From contig CAVBUH010000013.1 of NCBI GenBank assembly GCA_963598415.1, forward strand, positions 1-48,971: a DNA stretch of 48,971 bases. Direction: 5' to 3'. How positions within the stretch are numbered: position 1 is the first letter of the stretch; each line of letters opens with the position of its first letter. This DNA comes from Colimorpha_A sp900556615. Lineage in GTDB: Bacteria; Bacillota; Clostridia; Oscillospirales; CAG-272. The notes beneath the pieces are model-generated. The model ran no database searches. It saw only the letters and a list, made by a program, of their open reading frames with translations, and was not told the origin of the DNA. The position numbers were made by a program, and so were the translations under genes. Below are positions 9,000 through 16,984 of this stretch, in pieces.

Positions 9000-9249
9000 G
9001 ATAGTTCCTCACAAGCGCGTTCAGAATATCGTCTCGATCAACCTTGCAGATAAGGCTTCTTGCGTTTTTGTAGTTGGTGATATAGGTCGGATCTTCAGAG
9101 AGAATATAACCGACAATCTGGTTTATAGGGTTATATCCCTTCTCACTCAGCGCCGAATATACGGCGTGAAGTACTCTTTTGATTTCCATATCCTTTTCGT
9201 CCTTTATCGAAAAGGTTATGGTCTTGTCTTTTTCATTTATACTTGTCAT
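8989..9249 (-). CDS. ireB: IreB family regulatory phosphoprotein (UPF0297)
   Basis: 86 aa small cytosolic protein. The motif EKGYNPINQIVGYILSEDP followed by YITNYKNAR is diagnostic of the IreB / UPF0297 family. In Enterococcus, IreB is phosphorylated by the Ser/Thr kinase IreK and restrains cephalosporin tolerance. A Thr is present in the N-terminal part (DKTITFSIKD), as in the phosphosite region of the family. Start ATG at 9249 has GGAGGAAG just upstream; an in-frame upstream extension lacks family similarity. It heads a tight ireB-ribF-dac-like operon. In many Firmicutes it instead precedes ruvX and a DUF1292 gene, which are absent here. Confidence 0.9.
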   Translation of the reverse strand: MTSINEKDKTITFSIKDEKDMEIKRVLHAVYSALSEKGYNPINQIVGYILSEDPTYITNYKNARSLICKVDRDDILNALVRNYLDI

Positions 9250-9374
9250 AACTTCCTCCGATCGGATTTTCCGAAGCAGGATAATTTGCGTTGAGCACCG
9301 CATTTCTTCGGAAAAATTTCATGGGAATCACGGAAGCATCTGCATATTCAGACGCTCAGCGATTCTCTTTATGC

Positions 9375-12300
9375 TCAGATATCGTTGTCTTCATTTTTCT
9401 TTCTTCTCGTCTGTATTCGGAGAAGCTCTGCTCCCACCGAAAAAACAAGCACCGCTCCGATCGCCGCGACAGTGTATATACTTATCGTAGAAGCCGTATC
9501 ATCATCGGCAGGAGGTCTGATAGCACTCTCAAGAGCCTCACCCGACCGTGTAGTTGACATAGCTCGGATATTTCCGATAAGAATTGTCGGCTCTCCGATA
9601 TCCTGTCCATCGTTTCCCCGTATAAGGATAGACATTCTGTCACAGGAGGATGCTCTCGGAAAATCGGTAAAGTCTGCGACTACCGTTGTCCAGATTCCGG
9701 TGCTTACCGTACAGGCAGATATCGAATAGCTGTTTCCCGACCACAGCACAACCGATACCTCAATACTGTCAACTCCTTCGGGAAGCACTGCCGCCTGAAA
9801 TTCAAATCCGATGTATTCGGCAGCAGAAAGGTCAATTGCTTTTTCAAAACGATTATCCAGTCCACGGTATTCATATGCTTCGGCAGAAGAGAGTCTTGCG
9901 CTCAGAAGGCCGTTTTTATCCCCGAGGGAGGTCCCTCCTTTGAGAGACGCACAGTTGGTAAGCGCTGTCCAGCCCGACTCATCCTGACCAAACCCGAAAA
10001 GCACCGTCTCGCCCTTTACGGCAGAGGGGATTACGGTCACCGCCTTGCTTTCCGAGATATATCTGTTCGCAAACGAGGAGGAAGAAATAAGATCTTCAAA
10101 AAGCTCCTCTCCGGCAAGCTCCCTGACATAGTCGGTTACTTCGCTAAAACGGTTGGTATCGATATATCTGAGCGTATCTTTGTAATCAACCGGATGAGCG
10201 GGAATAAATGCGGTAACAGAGGAAAAATTCCGGTTTGACAGATGAAGATAAGAGCAGACGAAATCGGCGGAAAGCTTTATATATTCATTTGTATCCGAGT
10301 TCTCTCTCGGTTCGGTTTCCAGAATCACAACATTTCTCACGGAGCTTTCGTAAAGAAGATTCTTTCTTGTGAGAAAAGCGGTCAGTACCTCTAAATTCGG
10401 TATAGATATCCGCTCGGCTTCCTCTGTCATATCAGGATGAAGGTTTTCCCAATAAAGAAGCTGATTTTCTTCATATACATCATATGAGAGCTTCCAGCCG
10501 ATATTCCCTCCGGCTGAAATACAGGAGGCAAAAGCTTCAAGCATCGTTCTTGCGTCGAAGGATGAGGTCTGGCTGAGCGTCATGGAGGAATACCATTCTC
10601 CCTCAAGAGGTATGTATACCGATACCTCAGACGAAACGGATTTTACCGAGTTGTAGACCGTTCTAAACGCGGCAGAGTAAGCTCTTGTAAGCTGTATGAG
10701 ATTAGCTTCTCCCATATTATAGTGAATCGCCGCATTATTTATTCCGGCTCCTACAACGAAGCCCTCGGCATTGGAGGTAACTCCCGATGCGGTAGAATAT
10801 CTTATGGTAAGGAAATCACAGACCGCTCTGAGCGCGCCGATTCCTTCCTCAGAAGTTGTATTAAAGGCAGAAGCTTCCCCGCCGGAGGCAGACGGATGAT
10901 TGATGACGGAGCCGAGCGAGATATCATCGGAATATCCGGAGCGGAGAATGAAAAGCACATCTATACCGAAGCATTCATATTCACTCATGAGGCTATCAAG
11001 CTTTTCTATATAATCGGCATTGAGCGTACAGGTTACGTTTCCGGTGGTATGTGTCATAATCCCGGTCACGCCGAGCGTCATAATTTCCTCAAGCCGTATT
11101 TCAACGGCGGTATGACTGATTCCGTCAAGCACGGGAGAATCGCCGGCAGGATAACACCCTTTTATAGAGGCTCCCGAGAAGCTGACCTTGTCGGAGGAGA
11201 GAATTTCAGGATTGGTAACCGATATGGGAGTTCCTATCTGCACAAGACTTCCGGAATAATAAACCATAACGGCATATTTTTTATAAAGCTCGCTTCTTTG
11301 CGGTGAAAGCGGTATGGAAAAAGTAAATCCGGAGCCGTTCAGACGGGTTTCACTGATTGCCGCGCGATCGGTTGATATGGCGCCGGTTTCTTCCCAAAGG
11401 TCAAGCTCATAGAGATAAAGAGGGCTGTCGGAGTATTTCTCCGTATCCGAAGCATCGATCTGTCCTCTTACGACAATGTTCTTTTTATCATTACTCACCG
11501 TACAGTCGGTAATTTCTCCGGCAGTCGACGGTACGGTATAGCATAAAGCAGGAGAAACGGAAAGAAGCTCAATATTTCCGGAACAGGTTCCGTCGAATAC
11601 GATTCTGAATTTTCCGATATAGGAATCGGGTATCGGAAAGGTACAGGAGACAACTCCGTTTCCTTCCGGTATCTCACAGGTAAGGGACAAATTTTCACTG
11701 TACTCGGTAGAACTCAACGAGGTATAGTAAAGAGTGAGCGAACGGCAGGAGGAGCTATTAATAAGCCGGACTTTAATTCCGGAGCCTCCGCTGAAATCGG
11801 TCACATAGGGAGCTTCCGCTTCGATATACTGATTGCTTCCGGTAAGTCCGACCGAGAAAACACTGTTATTTTCCGTAAGCGTACAACCGGAGACAATGTA
11901 CTCCGGAGCAAGATATCTTGCATGGAGAACCGCTTTATCAGACAGCGAAGCACCGAACATATCGACAAGAAAGCGGAAGCTTCCGCTTTGGGAGGATGTT
12001 ACCGATATTTTAAGAGAGGAAATTTTTCCGGAAATTTTGTTTTCGGTAAGGTCGAAAAAGACAGTCTGCCACCCGCCCGAAGATACGGGGGAAGAAGAGG
12101 TATAGACGCCGCCCTTTGAGGTTATTGTAAGGGAAACAAAAGCATTGCCCGCGCTTTCGGGAATCCAAACGGTAAGACAAAAATAGGAGAATTGTCCGGG
12201 ATCGGACAGCCGATCGGGTTTTTTGGAGAGAATTATCTCCTCGCCGGCTGTATAGTCCTCGGAGGTCAGAAGCAAAGAACGACTTCCCTCGTAAACGGAA

Positions 12301-12554
12301 TAAGGAGCCTGATTAAGACCTGTGACCGCTTCCGGAGAAGCTCCCGTCACGGTCCAATCTACGGTAGCGCGGTTAAAATCGTCCTCAACAACGTCAAGAC
12401 AGCTTGCAAGAACGCGGCTATCAACGCCGGTCAGCACTTCATTTGTACTTGCCGCAGAGACGGAAAGCATACCGGAAAAGCTCCGTAAAACCGCGGCAGC
12501 AAAGGCAACAGATAAAAATATACCTGTCAATCTGATTAAGCTTTTTTTCTTCAA
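9375..12554 (-). CDS. Secreted, membrane-anchored DUF5722-type glycosidase-like protein
   Basis: 1059 aa with an N-terminal signal peptide (about 5-35) and a C-terminal transmembrane helix (about 1025-1045) followed by RRKK. N-terminal beta-rich regions (about 45-370) look like carbohydrate-binding sandwiches, and another lies at about 870-1010. The middle (about 460-820) resembles the DUF5722 family of TIM-barrel, glycoside hydrolase-like proteins: LDGISHTAVEIRLEEIM, VYIPLEGEWYSS, NIGWKLSYDVY, PNLEVLTAFL. From memory, that family has GNE-V-N where this protein has GAGINN (near residue 600), so activity is uncertain. The start is TTG with AAGGAGG 7 bp upstream. Its role may be surface polysaccharide binding or cleavage; the substrate is unknown. 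Confidence 0.72.
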   Translation of the reverse strand: MKKKSLIRLTGIFLSVAFAAAVLRSFSGMLSVSAASTNEVLTGVDSRVLASCLDVVEDDFNRATVDWTVTGASPEAVTGLNQAPYSVYEGSRSLLLTSEDYTAGEEIILSKKPDRLSDPGQFSYFCLTVWIPESAGNAFVSLTITSKGGVYTSSSPVSSGGWQTVFFDLTENKISGKISSLKISVTSSQSGSFRFLVDMFGASLSDKAVLHARYLAPEYIVSGCTLTENNSVFSVGLTGSNQYIEAEAPYVTDFSGGSGIKVRLINSSSCRSLTLYYTSLSSTEYSENLSLTCEIPEGNGVVSCTFPIPDSYIGKFRIVFDGTCSGNIELLSVSPALCYTVPSTAGEITDCTVSNDKKNIVVRGQIDASDTEKYSDSPLYLYELDLWEETGAISTDRAAISETRLNGSGFTFSIPLSPQRSELYKKYAVMVYYSGSLVQIGTPISVTNPEILSSDKVSFSGASIKGCYPAGDSPVLDGISHTAVEIRLEEIMTLGVTGIMTHTTGNVTCTLNADYIEKLDSLMSEYECFGIDVLFILRSGYSDDISLGSVINHPSASGGEASAFNTTSEEGIGALRAVCDFLTIRYSTASGVTSNAEGFVVGAGINNAAIHYNMGEANLIQLTRAYSAAFRTVYNSVKSVSSEVSVYIPLEGEWYSSMTLSQTSSFDARTMLEAFASCISAGGNIGWKLSYDVYEENQLLYWENLHPDMTEEAERISIPNLEVLTAFLTRKNLLYESSVRNVVILETEPRENSDTNEYIKLSADFVCSYLHLSNRNFSSVTAFIPAHPVDYKDTLRYIDTNRFSEVTDYVRELAGEELFEDLISSSSFANRYISESKAVTVIPSAVKGETVLFGFGQDESGWTALTNCASLKGGTSLGDKNGLLSARLSSAEAYEYRGLDNRFEKAIDLSAAEYIGFEFQAAVLPEGVDSIEVSVVLWSGNSYSISACTVSTGIWTTVVADFTDFPRASSCDRMSILIRGNDGQDIGEPTILIGNIRAMSTTRSGEALESAIRPPADDDTASTISIYTVAAIGAVLVFSVGAELLRIQTRRKKNEDNDI

Positions 12555-12836
12555 TTCCGCACCTCCTTTTCCGCATATATCTATTCACTGATTATTGTAG
12601 CATATATTTATTAAAATTTCCATAGATTTTATAAATATTCGTAAACAATATTTTGAAAATAATCTTTGAAGGAAATTTATTGTGCCCGAACAATTCGCCC
12701 TCATGCCGTATCCGAAGATATTGTTGATTTTTTCGCGGGAAAATCGTTTTTTCAGTAACGGAAACGCGGAAAACGAGAAGTTTTTTGATGCGGAATGCAA
12801 CTCATTAAAATCCCATCGCCTAAAAATAACACAAAG

Positions 12837-12868
12837 GGGAGTGCCTCGTATGAATGAGACACTCCCTT
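12837..12868. other. Strong hairpin upstream of the DUF5722-type gene
   Basis: GGGAGTG-c-CTC / GAG-a-CACTCCC around an 8-base loop. Read leftwards it is followed by TTTGTGTTATTTTTA, so it may end transcription arriving from melA. The rest of 12555-12905 shows no gene. Confidence 0.5.
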
Positions 12869-12905
12869 GACACAGATCTTACCGGCAAAACGCCGGAATT
12901 TTTTC

Positions 12906-13084
12906 TAAGGCAATACCGCACAATGATTGTTGTGCAGTTGCGCCGCCGGATTTTTCGTCAAACAAAACAAATTGAGGAGGCAAGAGTGACTCCTCTGCCG
13001 ACGAAATTTGTGAAGGTTGACGGAATAGATGCAAGCAAATGCGCAATAAAGGCGTTAGCTGTGCACCCGGCGGTATTGCCCTAA
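12906..13084 (+). repeat. Repeat element A, best-preserved copy
   Basis: Forward copy with nearly perfect ends, aaggcaataccgc and gcggtattgcccta. Inside the left end is the palindrome gcacaatgattgttgtgc; in the middle the hairpin gaggag / ctcctc; then gccgacgaaatttgtgaag. It lies between melA and the DUF5722-type gene. Confidence 0.88.
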
Positions 13085-13179
13085 TGCAGCAACAGCTAAA
13101 ACCTAAAATGTAAAAGCCAAACCGACCGGGTCATGAGTCCGGGTTACCACGTAATTCGACAGCTTTTTTTATGCAGAAT

Positions 13180-14502
13180 TTAGATAAACCTCGGTAAATA
13201 CTCTCCGTGAGCTTCAATCAGCTCGTCAACCATTTTTACAATAGTGTCGATATCCAGTTCGGAGGAAGTATGAGGATCGAGCATGGCAGCGAGGTACACG
13301 TCGCTTCTCTTATGGCTTCTTGCCGCCTCAATCGTCATAAGCTGGGTATTGATATTTGTCATATTAAGCGCTGCGCACTGCACCGGCAGCTTTCCGACGC
13401 GAGTGGGATGTACACCTGTTCCGTCAACAAGACAGGGAACCTCCACACACGCCTCCTCCGGAAAATCGGAAATCAAGTGACCTGTATTCAGCACATTCCC
13501 TCCGATTTTGTAGGGCGTGCCGGTGACAATCGATTCCATAATATAGGAACCGTATTCACCGCTTCTGTTATGGGGCTTTACGGTGCCCTCCTTAAGCTTC
13601 TCATGTTCTTCCTTCCATGCGGCAATCTGATTCACACAGCGGCGCGGATACTCGTCAAGCGGTATATTGTGTCTTTCGATCAGCTCTGGATATTTACTCT
13701 TGATAAACCAATTGTTATACTCGGAATTATGCTCGCTGGATTCGGTACAGTAGTATCCGAGGCGGTCTATATAGGTAAATCGGATCTGATCCTTAAATTC
13801 CTTATCCGTAAGGAGCTTTTCCTTTGCGCGCCGGCGGATTTCAGGGTATAAATCGTTCCCGTTCTTATCTTTAATTTCAAGAAGCCACGCCATATGATTG
13901 ATTCCGGCGATAAGCTCCTTTCGTCCTTCTTTATATTCTCCCATTCCGACCTCGTCGAGTACGGTAGAGGAGCAGCACTGAACGGAATGACAGAGTCCTA
14001 CCGTATGAGGGAAAGCATAACGCTGAATATATCCTGTCAGCATTGCCATAGGGTTGACATAATTCAGAAACCAGGCGTCGGGACAAACCTCGTTCATATC
14101 GTCGGCAAAGCCCTCTACAACGGGAATGGTGCGAAGCGCACGCATGATTCCGCCGATTCCGAGTGTATCGGCAATTGTCTGGCGGAGTCCGTATTTTTTC
14201 GGTATTTCAAAGTCAATAACGGTGCATGGCTCATAGCCTCCGACCTGGATAGCGTTTACGACAAAATCGGCACCTTTCAGAGCCGCTTTTCGGTTTTCAA
14301 CTCCGAGATAAGAAGTGATTTTTCCGTGTTTTCCCATCGATTCATTCATTTTTCCGAGGATATCGGCGCTTTCGGAAAGACGAATCGGATCTATATCGTA
14401 AAGAGCAAATTCCGAATCGCGGAGCGCCTCACTGCAAAGACAGTCACCGATGATATTGCGGACAAATACAGTACTTCCCGCCCCCATAAATGTGATTTTC
14501 AT
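13180..14502 (-). CDS. melA: Alpha-galactosidase, GH family 4
   Basis: 440 aa. GH4 enzymes cleave glycosides by an NAD+- and Mn2+-dependent redox mechanism in the cytosol; MelA acts on melibiose and related alpha-galactosides. Visible motifs: N-terminal Rossmann ITFMGAGSTVFV, NAIQVGGYEPCTVIDFEIP, QTIADTLGIGGIMRALRTIP, NYVNPMAM, the metal-site cysteine in GLCHSVQ, AGINHMAW, and TESSEHNSEYNNWFIK. The match to E. coli MelA runs along the entire length. Start ATG at 14502 has AAAGGA 6 bp upstream. The iron alcohol dehydrogenase gene lies 136 bp upstream on the same strand; a sugar transporter is not seen nearby. A close GH4 relative of different specificity is possible. Confidence 0.9.
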   Translation of the reverse strand: MKITFMGAGSTVFVRNIIGDCLCSEALRDSEFALYDIDPIRLSESADILGKMNESMGKHGKITSYLGVENRKAALKGADFVVNAIQVGGYEPCTVIDFEIPKKYGLRQTIADTLGIGGIMRALRTIPVVEGFADDMNEVCPDAWFLNYVNPMAMLTGYIQRYAFPHTVGLCHSVQCCSSTVLDEVGMGEYKEGRKELIAGINHMAWLLEIKDKNGNDLYPEIRRRAKEKLLTDKEFKDQIRFTYIDRLGYYCTESSEHNSEYNNWFIKSKYPELIERHNIPLDEYPRRCVNQIAAWKEEHEKLKEGTVKPHNRSGEYGSYIMESIVTGTPYKIGGNVLNTGHLISDFPEEACVEVPCLVDGTGVHPTRVGKLPVQCAALNMTNINTQLMTIEAARSHKRSDVYLAAMLDPHTSSELDIDTIVKMVDELIEAHGEYLPRFI

Positions 14503-14638
14503 ACTAAATCCTTTCTTATACGGCAAATTTGCGGATATCCGCGACGCCGTACGGTTAGCTAATATAATAATATACTCCGAGAGGATTTTTTTCAAGCATC
14601 AAATGTTAGTTTTATTTGTCATAATGTTGGATTTTACA

Positions 14639-15757
14639 TTACCCAAACAGTGCGCGGAGAATTTCCTCGGCATCGCCGTCATCGATTACAGCGGGAGAAT
14701 TTTTATAATTTTTTGCTCCGGACGCCGCTGCTGCCAGCTGTAAAAGTTCCTCCTCGGTAAGAGAAAGATTTATGTCGGAAAGCGCGGGAATCACTTCGGC
14801 TATCAGATCCGGGGAAGCTCCGATGTATTCCGCAAAATGTTCAATACGTTCTTTTCCGTAAGGAATTTTCATATTGTATTCGGTATATTTTCCAGTGAAG
14901 GCTCCGCAGGCAAAGCCGTGCGGAATCCCATACCGAATTGACAATCCGTAACCAAGAGGATGAGTAAATCCTGTTCCGGTGATCATGATTGCTCTTCCGC
15001 CGTATGCGGCGCCCTCAAGCATTGTCAAACGGGGTTCGGAAGACAGTCCGGCAGCGTCGTTTTCGTTTGGAATAAAGTCATTTGAAACGAGTGCCCGCCA
15101 TATAATGCGTCCTCCTTCAAGCGCGTCATGCTCCGATTCCGGCGTGGATTTCGGAGACAGAAAGGATTCGTAGCAATGGCAAAAAGCGTCAATTGCGGTA
15201 CTTATAGTATAGTTTCTGTTCAGGGTTTTAAGATACCGCGGATCGAGAAAGGCACAGAGAGGAAGCACGGCGGAAGAAGAGAAGGATTTCTTTTTCAAGT
15301 CCCCGGTTTCATCTTTTACTGTCATAACGGCAGTAGCGTTTACCTCGCTCCCGGTTCCCGCAGTAAGAGGCACCGTATAAACGGGCAGTGCGTCGGTCAC
15401 CTTTCCCGGAGCAAGAAGCTCATCGTCGCTGAGCTCGGGAGCCATGGCAAACACCGCCGCTGCCTTCGCCGCATCGAGCGGAGAGCCGCCTCCGATTCCG
15501 ATAACAAGCTCCGCTCCAAAATCATGTCCCAGCTTACCCGCTTCCCGGCAGGAATCGGAAAGCGGATTCTCCGTTATACCGTTATAAACGATAAATTCAG
15601 TTCCTGCCTCGGTGAGTACATCCGTGATATCGGAAAGCGCTCCGCTCTTTGCGGCAGAGCTTTTTCCGGTAACGATAAGGCATTTGGATGGAATCGCCAA
15701 CGCGGAAAGATTTTCTTTCACACAATTTACGCCTTTGAAGATCGTCGTTTTTTTCAT
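14639..15757 (-). CDS. Iron-containing alcohol dehydrogenase
   Basis: 372 aa, type III (iron-activated) dehydrogenase, cytosolic. The nucleotide-binding turn GIGGGSPLDAAKAAA is near residue 88 and VPLTAGTGSEVNATAV follows. Metal ligands are recognisable: D and H in STAIDAFCHCYES, H in GTGFTHPLGYGLS, H in IPHGFACGAF. Substrate cannot be read from sequence: a short alcohol, butanol, diol or lactaldehyde are all possible. Start ATG at 15757 has GAAAGGAC 8 bp upstream; a TTG two codons earlier is less likely. It is divergent from csoR. Confidence 0.88.
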   Translation of the reverse strand: MKKTTIFKGVNCVKENLSALAIPSKCLIVTGKSSAAKSGALSDITDVLTEAGTEFIVYNGITENPLSDSCREAGKLGHDFGAELVIGIGGGSPLDAAKAAAVFAMAPELSDDELLAPGKVTDALPVYTVPLTAGTGSEVNATAVMTVKDETGDLKKKSFSSSAVLPLCAFLDPRYLKTLNRNYTISTAIDAFCHCYESFLSPKSTPESEHDALEGGRIIWRALVSNDFIPNENDAAGLSSEPRLTMLEGAAYGGRAIMITGTGFTHPLGYGLSIRYGIPHGFACGAFTGKYTEYNMKIPYGKERIEHFAEYIGASPDLIAEVIPALSDINLSLTEEELLQLAAAASGAKNYKNSPAVIDDGDAEEILRALFG

Positions 15758-15839
15758 AAACAATGTCCTTTCGGTTGATTATCATGCTTTGATTATATTC
15801 CGATATCGAAAAAAAATCAATATTTACATTGAAAAAAGC

Positions 15840-15868
15840 TTGACAAATACCCACGGGGGGTATATAAT
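15840..15868 (+). promoter_or_regulatory. csoR promoter with CsoR operator in the spacer
   Basis: TTGACA, 17 bp, TATAAT. The spacer holds ATACCCACGGGGGGTAT (15847-15863), a G/C-rich palindrome framed by ATAC / GTAT as in known CsoR sites. A repressor here would block polymerase directly, giving copper-inducible autoregulation. Confidence 0.8.
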
Positions 15869-15910
15869 GAGAGAGAAAAAGCGAATAATAATCCTGACAG
15901 GAGAAAAACG

Positions 15911-16204
15911 ATGGAAAAGAACTGCTGCCGAAAAAAGCTTCGTCCGGAGGAAGAAAAAAAGATGCTGATCAATCGTCTTTGCCGTATGGAAGGTCAAATA
16001 CGGGGAATACGAAGCATGCTTGAGGGTGACGCTTACTGTATTGATATCATAACTCAGACTGCCGCTGTTGTCTCGGCGCTCGGAAGCTTTAACAAGGAGC
16101 TTCTTGCCGCGCATATCCGCTCCTGCGTTACTGAAGATATCAAAGACGGCGGAACCGAAAAAACAGACGAGCTAATCGAAATAATAGGAAGACTTGTCAG
16201 ATAA
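15911..16204 (+). CDS. csoR: Copper-sensing repressor CsoR
   Basis: 97 aa all-helical DUF156 family repressor. The Cu(I) triad is present with classical spacing: C43 (in AYCIDI), H68 and C72 (in AAHIRSC). The family motif RLCRMEGQIRGI near residue 22 is present. Two extra N-terminal cysteines (C5, C6) are unusual. Start ATG has AGGAGA 6 bp upstream. The operator in its own promoter and copA 780 bp downstream fit a copper homeostasis module; the gap is filled with repeats, so copA may need its own promoter. A persulfide sensor (CstR) is less likely because the His is kept. Confidence 0.93.
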   Translation: MEKNCCRKKLRPEEEKKMLINRLCRMEGQIRGIRSMLEGDAYCIDIITQTAAVVSALGSFNKELLAAHIRSCVTEDIKDGGTEKTDELIEIIGRLVR

Positions 16205-16234
16205 AAGAATGCTGCTAAAGAATGTGCTAATGTT

Positions 16235-16330
16235 AAGGAATCATTGAATAAGCCGTCAACAGATCTTTCGGACAGATGGATTGCCCGGCAAGGCAAAAAT
16301 CATCTCGGAAATCTGCATAGCCGATTGATT
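16235..16330 (+). repeat. Repeat element D with weak inverted ends
   Basis: The left end ttaaggaatcattgaataag is roughly the inverse of the right end of the copy at 739-788 (ccgatttattcagcaattct). The right part, catctcggaaatctgcatag, is shared with that copy. It abuts element A directly. No coding potential seen. Confidence 0.5.
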
Positions 16331-16511
16331 TAAGGCAATACCGCACAATGATTGGTTGTGCAGTTGCGCCGCCGGATTTTTCGTCAGACGATATCAATTG
16401 AGGAGGCAGAAGCGGCGACTCCTCTGCCGACGAAAGTTGTGAAGTATGACGGAAAAGAGACAAGCAGATATGCCGTCAAGACGCAAGCCATGAACCCGCG
16501 ATACTGCCTTA
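16330..16511 (+). repeat. Repeat element A copy
   Basis: Forward copy from ttaaggcaataccgc to atactgccttaa, with the palindrome near the left end and the ctcctc hairpin. Its right end is fused to the left end of a further, inverted A copy. Confidence 0.85.
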
Positions 16512-16864
16512 AGGCAACACCGCACAATTACCGGCTAACGCTTTGACAGCACAGCTACTTGCATATTTTCCGACATTCGTCACAAAAAATAACGCAATAG
16601 GAGCCGCTATTGCTTGTATTTTTTGTGCGGGCTGTTGCATTAAGCAATAAGCCCGGCATTTTCCCGGTCGGGAAAATGCCGAATCGGGTGTTTTTGACCG
16701 TATTTTCTTTGGATTATTATGAATTTAAATGGTCAAAATTGCGGATTTGATCCGCAAAACCCGACTTCGTGGGGCTGTCGCACGTTAGTGAGACTGCCCC
16801 CTGAATCCCGAAAAATCTGACGGCGCATCTGTACTGTCATAATTGTGGCGATATTGCCCTTAAG
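16510..16864 (-). repeat. Element A copy interrupted by element C
   Basis: 16510-16590 matches the first half of reverse-oriented A copies (aaggcaacaccgc, then ttgcatattttccgacattc). 16803-16864 matches the last part (gaaaaatctgacggcgcatc, then gatattgccctta). Element C and a small hairpin (gcaatag / ctattgc) stand between, and the central A sequence is missing. This is best read as an insertion or replacement. Confidence 0.65.
16628..16800 (+). repeat. Repeat element C, copy 2
   Basis: About 173 bp, inverted relative to 410-589. Ends cgggctgttgc and gggctgtcgcacg...gcccc; internal palindrome ttcccggtcgggaa. Both copies touch element A sequence, suggesting C travels in or targets A. Confidence 0.8.
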
Positions 16865-16984
16865 TAATTTAAGTAAAAATATACTTGTATTATATCATTT
16901 TTTGACTAAAAAAACAAGCCGCACAGTTATACTCTCACAAGGTTTTATAGATAAATTATGCGGTAGCCGATGAAAGGAGCTTCA

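Noticed and set aside
8900..9260. FMN riboswitch for ribF
   Set aside because: The space upstream is taken by ireB coding sequence and no RFN conserved helices are visible.
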